Both the position numbers and the translations under genes were made by a program. A stretch of DNA of 51,475 bases from Sedimentisphaerales bacterium (GTDB lineage Bacteria > Planctomycetota > Phycisphaerae > Sedimentisphaerales > SM23-30), in NCBI GenBank assembly GCA_016934515.1, contig JAFGSR010000227.1, positions 1 to 51,475 on the forward strand. Direction: 5' to 3'. Below are positions 1-7,921 of this stretch, piece by piece. How positions within the stretch are numbered: position 1 is the stretch's first letter; every line of letters starts with the position of its first letter. A model generated the notes under the pieces. That model did no database searches. It was not told the DNA's origin and saw only the letters and a list, made by a program, of their open reading frames with translations.

Positions 1-489
1 GACAACCACGTTAATTCTTGGGACGTTATTATAACGATCCCGTGTCAAAAAACCCGGGAGGCTCCGGTTTCATAGTTTCTCCGTGGATAAAAATCTTAAA
101 ATCAGTGTAAATCCGTGTCTAATAAGAATTTACATCAATTCTCTCAGCTAATTCCACCGTGGCAAAAGCGCGACAGCCGCTTTTAAAAAATCGCAAATTT
201 CTGCAAAAAACCGCTAAGTTTTCCCCAACTTTCTGCAAAAACCACCCAAAAACCACCCAACTTTCGATCCTGTTTTTTGACTGAATTTCATCTTTTCTCA
301 TTTTTGGCCCACTTTTGTCGCGCTTTTGGACACGTTTTCCCGTTCATTTTCGCCCCATTAATGGATACCACGCATCGAATAATGGGTCCGATTCTGCAAC
401 ACGTAAAACAAGGACTTATGGCCCAACCGAAACCTGATTTCAATTTGAAGCTGTGAGGTACGTCGGTGCTTAGGATTTAGGATTTCTTT
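1..489. other. Intergenic region, no supported gene
   Basis: No convincing coding sequence. The 60-residue minus-strand ORF at 119-301 has no ribosome site or recognisable domain. A near-palindrome GGGACGTTAT/ATAACGATCCC lies at about 20-41 and could be an operator or weak hairpin. The stretch near 80-120, with phrases such as ATCCGTGTCTAA, resembles low-complexity intergenic repeats of planctomycete genomes; that is recollection, not something shown here. Beyond these I see nothing. Confidence 0.5.
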
Positions 490-524
490 TCAGGCTTCAG
501 GCTTCATCCTTCAGGCTTTCTTCC
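490..524 (-). repeat. GCCTGAAG-type intergenic repeat, 3' of thyA-like gene
   Basis: On the minus strand this reads GGAAGAAAGCCTGAAGGATG followed by two more GCCTGAA units. It starts immediately after the stop codon of the thymidylate synthase gene, which is read on the same strand. The same unit recurs after genes of the secretion operon at about 3.4, 5.1, 6.7 and 7.5 kb, in the same orientation relative to transcription. Confidence 0.75.
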
Positions 525-1418
525 CTACCCTTTTCCTTTGGCGTACCAGTCGGGGTCCTGAGCCAGCTTGCTCTTGGCTTCCTCGATCATCACCGTAAAA
601 GCCGGGTGATCGCTGTTCCACGATCGGCAAGCAAAATCCCCGTCCTTCATCTTCTCCAACTCAGGCTTGGCCTCGACAAAATAGCTGCCGTAAATGTGCA
701 GCGAATCACTGATATCCACATATCGTCCTACCCGCACCGGCTCGCCGATATTTTCGCTAATTCGTTCCGCCACAATCCTTTGCAGATCAGTCAACGCATA
801 AACATTCATGTACCAGGCTTTATACAAATCCCTGCTGCGCCAGTGCGAATTCATGTTCAGCACCGCCGCCCCAGCTTCATCCCGCATAATCCGAAACCAC
901 AACCGCTGCAGACAAGGCGGGTCATCGGTCGGCGGATCAGCCGTCGGCATCCAGGTAATCGCCTGAGCACGACGGGTATGGAATGTCTTACTGAGCTTCT
1001 CAACCACATATTCTATCTGATCCACCGCCGCGAAAGGCTTGGTAGCATTAGGGTTACGTAAATCCTCCACCGGGCAGTATTCAAACAGCCGCTCGTTGTA
1101 GGTGTAAGTCCATTTCCCCGCTACCGGGTCGATCCAGTGATTATGAATCCCGTTGCAGACCTCCTGACGATACGCCTCAAGCTCCTCCGGGCCGCCGGGG
1201 AAGTTCTTATGTATCCGAGGCTCGGCGAAGGGGTTTTCCACCGTTATCATCACCGTAGCGTCCCTGCTGGGCGGATCCTCCGGTTTGTCGTACTCCGTCT
1301 TGAACTCCACCCCATTTTCCCAAACCGCCAAAACCGCCTTTTCCCAGGCCTCTGGCAGGCAGCTTGCGCTCACCGATAATGTTGGAATATTGCCACTTTT
1401 TCCGCGGATTGAACTCAT
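525..1418 (-). CDS. Thymidylate synthase, methanogen-type ThyA-family protein
   Basis: Probably converts dUMP to dTMP using methylene-tetrahydrofolate, in the cytoplasm. Of 297 residues, the family-diagnostic parts are seen: RR at 149-150 before the catalytic loop, DDPPCL with candidate nucleophile Cys169, a WRSRD phosphate-binding segment near 193-197, MNVYALTDLQ (204-213) with the substrate-contacting Asn, and SLHIY (239-243) matching the H-x-Y of thymidylate synthases. The residue after Cys is Leu, not the His of bacterial ThyA, and Trp replaces the Gln before RS. This is closer to the archaeal/methanogen-type branch and related pyrimidine hydroxymethylases. The start is supported by GGAAAGGAG upstream on the minus strand. 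Family membership is firm; dTMP versus a modified pyrimidine product is less so. Confidence 0.78.
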   Translation of the reverse strand: MSSIRGKSGNIPTLSVSASCLPEAWEKAVLAVWENGVEFKTEYDKPEDPPSRDATVMITVENPFAEPRIHKNFPGGPEELEAYRQEVCNGIHNHWIDPVAGKWTYTYNERLFEYCPVEDLRNPNATKPFAAVDQIEYVVEKLSKTFHTRRAQAITWMPTADPPTDDPPCLQRLWFRIMRDEAGAAVLNMNSHWRSRDLYKAWYMNVYALTDLQRIVAERISENIGEPVRVGRYVDISDSLHIYGSYFVEAKPELEKMKDGDFACRSWNSDHPAFTVMIEEAKSKLAQDPDWYAKGKG

Positions 1419-1583
1419 TTAGGACTCCTTTCCGTATTGATAGATAAGCTGTTGACAGCAAAGGGTTTACGTCGGTCAGCAATAATGTTCCGCCGGGGTT
1501 GGCTAAAACACCCTCGCGATCGGCTCTTAGGATAATTTAATAGCTTTTATTTGCAAGGTAAAATTGGCCCTGATTAATGCTTA

Positions 1584-1612
1584 TTGACGATTATCTAAAT
1601 ATAAACTAGGCT
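1584..1612 (+). promoter_or_regulatory. Candidate sigma-70-type promoter for the secretion operon
   Basis: TTGACG (1584-1589) and TAGGCT (1607-1612) are separated by 17 bases, 45 bases upstream of the GspE start. The -35 is close to consensus and the -10 is poor. A four-codon ORF (ATGAGAATGCAGTAA, from 1641) lies between the promoter and GspE and may be chance. Confidence 0.4.
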
Positions 1613-1657
1613 ATTAGGCAGATAAAAGGACTGACTTCAAATGAGAATGCAGTAACT

Positions 1658-3454
1658 ATGGAAGAATTTGGTGCTTATTTACTGGCGAACGACATCGTTC
1701 AGCCTGCTCAGCTCCTGCAGGTTGACAAAATCGAATCCGCCGGCACCGGGGCCATGCCCATCTATTACCGCCTGCTGAAAAGCTTCCCCGAACTGGAAGA
1801 AGTTATCTGGCGGGGACTTGCGGATTTTTTGCAACTTAAACTGCTCGATATCCATCGGCTGCAGATCGACACTTCGCTATCGCGGATCTTACCGGCCCGG
1901 CTGGCCCATGAATATTCCATCGCTCCGGTTGCCCATCGACAAAACCGAGTCGATATTGCCCTGGCGGACCCCGCTCAGTTCGATAAGTGCAGCGAATACA
2001 GCATGTTAATAAGCGAACTGCCGAACAGCAATTTCAGTGCCGGCGTTACGGTGATTCCTCACCTGGCAAAACCCAGCGATGTCGGTGAGATAATTCGTAA
2101 GGTTTACGGCATCGGGGCGGATTCAGTTCAGGAGGTGCTCGATGATCGGCCGGACGAATACGTTATCGAGGAAACCGCCGGTTACGAAAGCACTGCAGTA
2201 GTTGATCTTACCAAAGTGCAGGGCCCCGGCGAAGATGTGGCGATTATTCGTTTTGTAAATCAACTGCTGCTGGAAGCGGTCAAAATCGGGGCTTCTGATA
2301 TTCACCTGGAGCCTTTCGAAGAAATGTTACGCGTTCGTTATCGACTGGACGGGATGCTGCAGACCGAGCCGGTGCCGGAGCGCATTAAACACCTGGAAGC
2401 GGCGATAATATCGCGATTAAAAATCATGGCCAATCTGGACATTGCGGAAAAGCGCTTGCCTCAGGATGGGCAGATTCGCTTGAGTATGATGGGGAGGCCG
2501 ATTGATGTTCGAGTGTCGGTGCTGCCGACCATGTTCGGGCAGGGATTGGCGTTGCGGTTGCTGGATAAGCAGTTGACATTCCGTCAGTTAGGCAATCTGG
2601 GTATTCCCGATGATTACCTGCGGCTGTATCGGGAGGTGCTGAGGTTGTCGCACGGCGTGGTGCTGGTAACCGGTCCGACCGGCAGCGGCAAGACGACAAC
2701 GCTTTATGCTTCGCTGAATGAGCTTAACATTGCCGAGCGTAAGATTATTACGGTTGAGGATCCGATTGAGTATCAGTTGGAGGGGATTTCACAGATACAG
2801 GTCAAGCCGACTATTGGGCTGGAATTCAGTACGATATTGCGTCATATTTTGCGTCATGACCCGGATATTGTGATGATTGGTGAGATTCGGGACTTGGAAA
2901 CGGCCCGGATAGCGATTTCGGCGGCGATGACGGGTCATCTGGTATTCAGCACGTTGCATACCAATGATGCCCCGTCGGCCCCGGTGAGGCTGCTGGAGAT
3001 GGGATTGGAGCCCTATCTGGTTTCTTCGGCGTTGGAGGCGGTTATTGCCCAGCGTCTGGTGCGGATGCAGTGTAAGGGGTGCCGCGTGCCGGTTCAGGAA
3101 ACTGAGGGATTTCCGGCAGATGAATTGGAACTTATCCGTTCGGGATGTGTCTATGATAGTAAAGGGTGCCCGGTGTGCAGACATACCGGATATCAGGGCA
3201 GGACGGCGATATTCGAGATGTTCAGCCTGAACGACGAGATCAGGCAGATGATATTGAAGCGGGCCAATGCGGCGGAGATACGTCATGCGGCGACGCGGAT
3301 GGGGATGCGTACGTTGCGGCAATCGGGGTTGGAGAAGGTGAAAGCCGGGCTGAGCTCGCTTTCGGAGGTGTATCGCGTGGCACGGGAAGAGATGGTTGAT
3401 ATGCGTGGGGTAATGGGGGAGGTTAAAGAAGAAAGCCTGAAGCCTGAAGCTTGA
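1658..3454 (+). CDS. gspE: Type II secretion / type IV pilus assembly ATPase (GspE/PilB family)
   Basis: Hexameric cytoplasmic ATPase that drives pseudopilus or pilus assembly. Seen: an N-terminal MshEN-like domain (about 1-150), Walker A GPTGSGKTT (339-347), Asp box ITVEDPIEY (364-372), Walker B DIVMIGEIRD (403-412), His box STLHTND (431-437), and a zinc-binding tetracysteine with CKGC (472-475) and CPVC (504-507). The length of 598 is normal. No strong ribosome site precedes the ATG at 1658. It is first of six same-strand genes. The last nine residues, KEESLKPEA, are encoded by the intergenic repeat that starts before the stop codon, so the tail is probably acquired. Codon choice changes inside the gene: mixed C/G endings before about 2400, strongly G/T after. 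Confidence 0.93.
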   Translation: MEEFGAYLLANDIVQPAQLLQVDKIESAGTGAMPIYYRLLKSFPELEEVIWRGLADFLQLKLLDIHRLQIDTSLSRILPARLAHEYSIAPVAHRQNRVDIALADPAQFDKCSEYSMLISELPNSNFSAGVTVIPHLAKPSDVGEIIRKVYGIGADSVQEVLDDRPDEYVIEETAGYESTAVVDLTKVQGPGEDVAIIRFVNQLLLEAVKIGASDIHLEPFEEMLRVRYRLDGMLQTEPVPERIKHLEAAIISRLKIMANLDIAEKRLPQDGQIRLSMMGRPIDVRVSVLPTMFGQGLALRLLDKQLTFRQLGNLGIPDDYLRLYREVLRLSHGVVLVTGPTGSGKTTTLYASLNELNIAERKIITVEDPIEYQLEGISQIQVKPTIGLEFSTILRHILRHDPDIVMIGEIRDLETARIAISAAMTGHLVFSTLHTNDAPSAPVRLLEMGLEPYLVSSALEAVIAQRLVRMQCKGCRVPVQETEGFPADELELIRSGCVYDSKGCPVCRHTGYQGRTAIFEMFSLNDEIRQMILKRANAAEIRHAATRMGMRTLRQSGLEKVKAGLSSLSEVYRVAREEMVDMRGVMGEVKEESLKPEA

Positions 3455-3510
3455 AGCCTGAAAGAAGAAAAGAAGAAGAAAGCTTTAAGCTTGAATCCTG
3501 AAGGATAAAG
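3427..3510 (+). repeat. GCCTGAAG-type repeat overlapping the gspE stop codon
   Basis: Tandem GCCTGAAG/GCTTGAAG units flanked by GA-rich sequence (AAGAAGAAAAGAAGAAGAAAG), then a diverged second set. It begins inside the gspE reading frame and supplies its final codons and stop, then fills most of the 69-base gap to the next gene. Confidence 0.75.
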
Positions 3511-3523
3511 CAAGAAAAATTTT

Positions 3524-5095
3524 ATGCTGGGAATTGATGTAGGACAAGAAGAAATACGGGTGGTGAATCTGCGGCGGCGTGGAGGCAGTTACCATTTGCG
3601 TGCGTCTATCAAGGTGCCGGTGGGAGCAGCACAGGCAGATGATGCGTTGGAGTTGGGCAAGTTGCTGGCGCGGGCGGTAGCTGGTCAGGGGTGGAGCGGT
3701 CAAAGGGCGGTAATGACACTGGGTTGGCGGCAATCATTTGTGCGGAATTTTACGTCAGAAGTGAAATCGGGTCTGGATGTCGGCAACGGTGGTCAGATAA
3801 GTAAGGCGTTGGATTCGGCGTTGCTGGAATCGGCGCGGGAGATGATGCTGGTTCCGCAGGATCAGATGGTGATGGATATCTGGAGGAGTTCATCGGTGTC
3901 GGCCCGGAGGGAGGCGGCAGATGAAGCTCAAGCGGGATTGGGGTCGGTGCTGGTGGCGGCGGCGCGGAAAGAAGCGGTGTCTTTCCATCGTCAGTTGGCG
4001 GAGAGTTGCGGCTTGAGAGTGACGGCGTTGGAATCGCGAAGTCTGGCGGCGATTAATGGATTATTGCAGTACTGGCAGGAGTCGGTGGAGGAAAACATTG
4101 CGGTGGTTTTTATGGAAGACGACCACGCGGATGTAGCGGTGTTTGATTGCAACGGGTTGGTGGTTTTGCAAACGGTGAATGTTGATTTGGCGGAGGTAGG
4201 AGGGGAAAGGATTGTCGGAGAGTTGTTGGGGAATTTGCAGCGGATATTTAATACGAGCCGGCTGAGCGAAGGAAGTTGTTATCCGGAACGGGTATTTTTG
4301 GGAGCGGGGACGAGGGCAATGCGAGGTGTGTTGTGGGGTTTGAGCGAGGCGCTAACCGAACAAGCACAATCGTCAGTAGCAGTGACTTTGTGCAGTGACG
4401 TGGACAGCGAATGGGAAGGCATTGGAGGATTCAACAAGGAGGATGAGCCGGAGGCGGGAGAATATGTGCCGGCGACGGGAGCGGCGTTGGACGGGATGCG
4501 AATTAGTCCGGTGTGGTTTGATTTTTTTCATCCGCGTGGCGCCCGTCAGGAAAAGAAGCATGCGATTTCGTGGAAGCCATTCGTTTTGATGGCGGTGGCG
4601 GCGATGGTGATGTTTGGAGGATTTTGGCTTAATCTGGTGCAGAAGAACCAGCGGCAAATCAGGCAGTTGGAAGATGCGGTGAATCAGACGCAGCCGGAGT
4701 TATTGAAGATTGATGAGGCGCGGGCGAAATGGCTTTTGTTTCGGTCTTACCTTCCGAAGTACAGAGGAGGTAACCGACGAGCTTATCTGGAGATATTGGC
4801 GGAGATCAGCCAGGCGTGTCCGAGTACGGAAGAAGCGTATGTTACCAAGCTGGACATTTCGGATCGGGGCAGTGACCGGGTGAATTATGATATTGTGATA
4901 AGCGGGAAAGTCAGTGCAAAAGGGATACTGGATGATTTTATGAAGAAGTTGAGTGCGTCGCCGATGTTTCAGGATGTCAAGCAGGACAAGGAGTTGGCGG
5001 TGAATTTGCGAGAAGAATATTACCAGTTTAGTTTTTCGATAACCTGTAAGTTGCGTTCGGAGCAGTTAGTGGGTAAGGTGACGAGTGGTGAATAG
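3524..5095 (+). CDS. PilM/GspL-like actin-fold protein fused to a PilN-like membrane domain
   Basis: Inner-membrane platform component of a type II secretion or type IV pilus machine. The first ~320 residues look like the PilM/GspL actin-like fold: it opens MLGIDVGQEEIRVV and has an internal AVVFMEDDHADVAVFDC phosphate-binding-type strand pair. One transmembrane helix follows (about 350-370, FVLMAVAAMVMFGGFWLNL), then a coiled-coil and a periplasmic ferredoxin-like domain as in PilN/GspL C-termini. At 523 residues it therefore combines what PilM and PilN do separately in many bacteria, which is also the GspL layout. It lies 69 bases after gspE and is followed by repeats. Precise assignment as GspL or PilMN cannot be settled from sequence reading alone. 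Confidence 0.8.
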   Translation: MLGIDVGQEEIRVVNLRRRGGSYHLRASIKVPVGAAQADDALELGKLLARAVAGQGWSGQRAVMTLGWRQSFVRNFTSEVKSGLDVGNGGQISKALDSALLESAREMMLVPQDQMVMDIWRSSSVSARREAADEAQAGLGSVLVAAARKEAVSFHRQLAESCGLRVTALESRSLAAINGLLQYWQESVEENIAVVFMEDDHADVAVFDCNGLVVLQTVNVDLAEVGGERIVGELLGNLQRIFNTSRLSEGSCYPERVFLGAGTRAMRGVLWGLSEALTEQAQSSVAVTLCSDVDSEWEGIGGFNKEDEPEAGEYVPATGAALDGMRISPVWFDFFHPRGARQEKKHAISWKPFVLMAVAAMVMFGGFWLNLVQKNQRQIRQLEDAVNQTQPELLKIDEARAKWLLFRSYLPKYRGGNRRAYLEILAEISQACPSTEEAYVTKLDISDRGSDRVNYDIVISGKVSAKGILDDFMKKLSASPMFQDVKQDKELAVNLREEYYQFSFSITCKLRSEQLVGKVTSGE

Positions 5096-5097
5096 TT

Positions 5098-5180
5098 GGA
5101 AGAAAGCCTGCTCGCCGCCGCGAAGCTATGGCGTAGCGGGGAAGCCTGAAGCCTGAAGGAAGAAAAGAAGAAGAAAGAAT
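5098..5180 (+). repeat. Composite repeat (GCGAAGC/GCGTAGC module plus GCCTGAAG units)
   Basis: Starts two bases after the stop of the PilM/PilN-like gene. It contains a 39-base module (5106-5144) with arms GCGAAGC and GCGTAGC around TATG, identical base for base to 6774-6812 and one mismatch from 7513-7551. Tandem GCCTGAAG units and a GA-rich tail follow. Confidence 0.85.
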
Positions 5181-5231
5181 AAGAATAATAAATCGGATTG
5201 TTTGTTTGGAGCAATTTATTGATTAGATAAA

Positions 5232-5840
5232 ATGAATAGCAACCGGAGAAATATTATATTGTTGACGGTGGTGCTGTCGGTGGTGGCGGTATTAGTGGGA
5301 CAGCGTCTGGGGATGCGGATGCTGGATTATCTGGAAGAGCAGGAGTATCGGATAGATGAGTTGAATGCGGAGTTAAGGCAGACGTTGTCGCGGATAGAGG
5401 AAGATCATCGCTATCTGGAGCAATGGCAGGCGATAAGCGAGCCGCTGGATAAGCCGATTGAGGAGCGTCAGCAGAGATTCAATACATATCTGGAGGAGAT
5501 TGAGAAGGAAAGCGGAGTGTTTGTGACATCGCGAAGTCCGTTTAGTAAGCGAGATATGGCGGCCGATCCGGAATTCAAGCTGGTGAACTGTTCTTTAGGA
5601 ATTACGTGTGATTTGAATTCTCTGGTGGAGTTGTTAGCATTGTGGGACGCAGACGATAAGCATTTGTTTCGGGTGGAGTCAGTTTCGATAAATCCCAGGC
5701 CGTCATATTTTTTGCCGGGAGGTCGTACGCGTCATGTGTCGAAGCTGTTATCGACGACGGATTTGACGGTGGATATTACGGTGACGATACCATCGAAGGC
5801 GTCGGTTGAAAAAGCTGGGAGTCTGGAGGGGGCTTCATAA
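5232..5840 (+). CDS. PilO/GspM-like assembly platform protein
   Basis: Predicted bitopic inner-membrane protein of the secretion/pilus platform, partner of the PilN-like and PilP-like neighbours. Seen: a single N-terminal membrane helix (about 8-28, NIILLTVVLSVVAVLVG), a charged heptad-like coiled coil (about 35-70, EEQEYRIDELNAELRQTL), then a mixed alpha/beta periplasmic domain ending in a Ser/Gly-rich tail. The length of 202 is typical of PilO. Sequence identity to known PilO is not obvious by eye; position in the operon and topology carry the call. No clear Shine-Dalgarno site. Confidence 0.7.
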   Translation: MNSNRRNIILLTVVLSVVAVLVGQRLGMRMLDYLEEQEYRIDELNAELRQTLSRIEEDHRYLEQWQAISEPLDKPIEERQQRFNTYLEEIEKESGVFVTSRSPFSKRDMAADPEFKLVNCSLGITCDLNSLVELLALWDADDKHLFRVESVSINPRPSYFLPGGRTRHVSKLLSTTDLTVDITVTIPSKASVEKAGSLEGAS

Positions 5841-5929
5841 AAATGACGAATGACGAAACCAGACCCGGCTTCGCGATGGCTACGCCGCGGCAAGATGACG
5901 AATTAATGACGAATAGCGAAGTTCGAAAG
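5841..5929 (+). repeat. ATGACGAA-type repeat with an inverted-arm GCTTCGC/GCTACGC core
   Basis: Begins right after the PilO-like stop with ATGACGAATGACGAAACC, has a core GCTTCGC-GATG-GCTACGC (each arm the reverse complement of the arms in the 39-base module elsewhere), then GATGACGAATTAATGACGAA. A related ATGACGAA copy lies at 15222-15300. The repeat is in frame with the next gene, so the ORF track extends that gene through it. Confidence 0.75.
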
Positions 5930-6718
5930 ATGAATATCAAAAGAAGAAATTTAGTGGAAAAAAAGCATAGGCTAAAGTCCATCTTACAGGAGGCCAGGGA
6001 GTGTCTGGTTCGCTTACTGCTGAGTGCGACGGTTGGTTTTTTGTTAATTATGCTGTTTTGCGTCGTTGCGAGTTATGGTGCCGAAGGTGATAAGGAGGCA
6101 GTTGTAGTTAAGGAAACGAAGGCGAAAAAGGAAAAGGATTCTGTCGGAGTTGACGAAGCGAAGGTGGCGGCCCTGAAGGCGGCGATATTGAAGAAAGATA
6201 TATTTAGTCCGGCCAAGGTGACGTCAGTACCGTTGAGTGTGGATGTTAATGAGACGGAGGTAGATACGGGGCCGAAGGCATTGAAGCGGCCGTTTCGGGT
6301 GATAGGCATTCAATCGACGGAGGAGGGTCGTTTGGTGGATTTGTATTTTGAGAATCCTCCGGAAGTGGCGCAGAAGAAGGTGGGAGAAGTTATTGAAAAG
6401 ACGGTGACGATCCTGGCGATAGAAGCGACGTTTTTGCGTTGTGAATATGCGGGTCTGGAAGTGCGGATCGAGCAGGGCGAGACCAGTAACGATGCTCTGG
6501 AGCGCTTGAGGGGTCTGGAGGAGAGTAAATACGAGCTGATAGGAACGACCTTGAAAGAGGGAGGTTTTGTGGCGGATATATATTTGCCGAGGCAGGATCG
6601 GACGCGTCGGATCGAGGTGGGTGAGATTCTGGGAGAGGCGACGGTGATGAAGATCGAGAAGGGCAGAGTTACTCTGATTGATCCGGATGGTAATCAGATT
6701 ACGATTAGTAACGAGTAA
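5930..6718 (+). CDS. PilP/GspC-like periplasmic linker protein
   Basis: Probably links the inner-membrane platform to the secretin. From the chosen ATG at 5930 (MNIKRRN) it has a basic N-terminus, one membrane/signal helix (about 24-44, LLLSATVGFLLIMLFCVVAS), a Lys/Glu-rich linker, ILKKDIFSPAK (the short motif usual before PilP/GspC HR-type domains), and two successive small beta domains (about 110-180 and 190-262) of the PilP fold. The ORF track starts at 5843, but those 29 extra residues (MTNDETRPGF...) are encoded by the intergenic repeat and lie before a clean signal helix, so I reject that start. No strong ribosome site. Homology to PilP is by layout and context. Confidence 0.68.
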   Translation: MNIKRRNLVEKKHRLKSILQEARECLVRLLLSATVGFLLIMLFCVVASYGAEGDKEAVVVKETKAKKEKDSVGVDEAKVAALKAAILKKDIFSPAKVTSVPLSVDVNETEVDTGPKALKRPFRVIGIQSTEEGRLVDLYFENPPEVAQKKVGEVIEKTVTILAIEATFLRCEYAGLEVRIEQGETSNDALERLRGLEESKYELIGTTLKEGGFVADIYLPRQDRTRRIEVGEILGEATVMKIEKGRVTLIDPDGNQITISNE

Positions 6719-6812
6719 AGAAAGCCTGAAGCCTGAAGCCTGAAGGAAGAATAAGAATAAGAATAAGAAGAAAGCCTGCTCGCCGCCGCGAAGCTATGGC
6801 GTAGCGGGGAAG
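6719..6812 (+). repeat. Composite repeat after the PilP-like gene
   Basis: Three GCCTGAA units start one base after the stop codon, followed by an AAGAATAAGAATAAG stretch and then the 39-base GCGAAGC/GCGTAGC module (6774-6812), identical to the copy at 5106-5144. Confidence 0.85.
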
Positions 6813-6854
6813 GGTGAAGATAGTGAAGAACAGGAACAGGATGAAGGAATATAG

Positions 6855-7502
6855 ATGAGAATTACATCGGGAGAGGCACTGCGAAGAGCGATGTATGGGA
6901 TGGGCGAGGTAATTCTGTTGCTGTTGCTTTTGTTGTTGTTTTTGGGTTCGTGTAATTCGCCGAAGCGGGACAAGAAGATGGTGGTGCTGTCGGAGCCGGT
7001 TTTGGCTGGTCAGGATGAGGAGGTGATGATTAGCGGGCAGGTTTTGTTCGAAAAATGTTTTGCTGCGCCGGATGAATCGACGGGAGATGATGTACTGAGG
7101 GAAGTGGTGTTGACGTATGTTAATTCGGGACGAGATTTTCGCAGCCCGGCAGGTCCGGATGGATATTTGTTGCGCGTGATCCCGCTGAATCGGATGATGC
7201 GTTCAACGGAAGTGGCAGCGGATTTGACCATTGGATTGTTTGCGGCGACGGAGGACGTTTCGGAAGTATTGAAGATGCGGCCGTTGTGCTACTGGCGGAT
7301 AGGCAAGGAAGAGCTGGCGAATTACTGGGTGCCGACGAGTCTGCTGGATGGTTATTTGTTTCGGCTGGACTGGGGCGAGAGTGAAATCGGTCCGGGTGTT
7401 TACCGGATAGTAGTGAAATTTGAATACGAGGAATCGGGACGGGACAAGATATTCTGTCGTGAGATGGTGATTGAGGATCGGTACCAGGTAAATGACGAAT
7501 AG
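6855..7502 (+). CDS. Small lipoprotein of the secretion operon, function unknown
   Basis: I do not recognise this 215-residue protein. It has an N-terminal basic segment, a run of leucines (VILLLLLLLLFLG) and a lipobox LGSC with Cys33, so it should be a lipidated exported protein. The rest is predicted beta-rich with no obvious motif. AAGGA lies about seven bases before the ATG and supports the start. It sits between the PilP-like and secretin genes. A pilotin-like or secretin-accessory role would fit that position but is inference only; pilotins are usually shorter and helical. Composite repeats flank it on both sides. Confidence 0.65.
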   Translation: MRITSGEALRRAMYGMGEVILLLLLLLLFLGSCNSPKRDKKMVVLSEPVLAGQDEEVMISGQVLFEKCFAAPDESTGDDVLREVVLTYVNSGRDFRSPAGPDGYLLRVIPLNRMMRSTEVAADLTIGLFAATEDVSEVLKMRPLCYWRIGKEELANYWVPTSLLDGYLFRLDWGESEIGPGVYRIVVKFEYEESGRDKIFCREMVIEDRYQVNDE

Positions 7503-7921
7503 TAGGAAGAAAGCCTGCTCGCTGCCGCGAAGCTATGGCGTAGCGGGGAAGCCTGAAGCCTGAAGGAAGAATAAGAGGAAGAAAGCCTGCTTGCTGCCGC
7601 GAAGCGCTCCCGCCGTGCTCGCGCCCGTCGCGGTAGGTTGGCGTAGCGAGGAAGGATAAGAATAGCCACAAAAAACACAAAAATCACAAAATTATATTAA
7701 TTTGAAGTTAAGTTTACCTGTGCCAAAAATCAATATAAGCTGTTGATACAACGCTATTTATATTAAGGTAAAATAAAAATAACGCATAACAAGAAGTTGA
7801 AGAATAGTAGTGTACTAATTTACACGAAAAAACCGAATTTAATTTTTCTATTAAACAAGAATTAAGAATGAAGCAGTTAAGAATGGGGTGAGGAGAAGGC
7901 TTTTTGCCAAGGAGAGTAAAT
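7503..7921 (+). repeat. Repeat cluster plus AT-rich leader before the secretin gene
   Basis: The 419-base gap holds a one-mismatch copy of the 39-base module (7513-7551), GCCTGAAG units, and a second copy (about 7584-7653) in which about 35 bases (GCTCCCGCCGTGCTCGCGCC...) separate the GCGAAGC and GCGTAGC arms. From about 7657 the sequence turns AT-rich and probably holds the secretin promoter, though no pair of boxes stands out (TTGATA near 7743 is the best -35-like hexamer). Confidence 0.7.

Noticed and set aside
361-456. 31-codon + ORF (MDTTHRIMGPIL...)
   Set aside because: No Shine-Dalgarno site, no homologue known to me; not supported as a gene.
5843-5929. Upstream start of the PilP-like gene
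   Set aside because: The residues are encoded by the intergenic repeat; a clean signal helix follows the ATG at 5930.
3427-7656. Possible CRISPR array
   Set aside because: Units vary in length, lack regular spacers and are nested with GA-rich runs in intergenic gaps; no cas gene is present.
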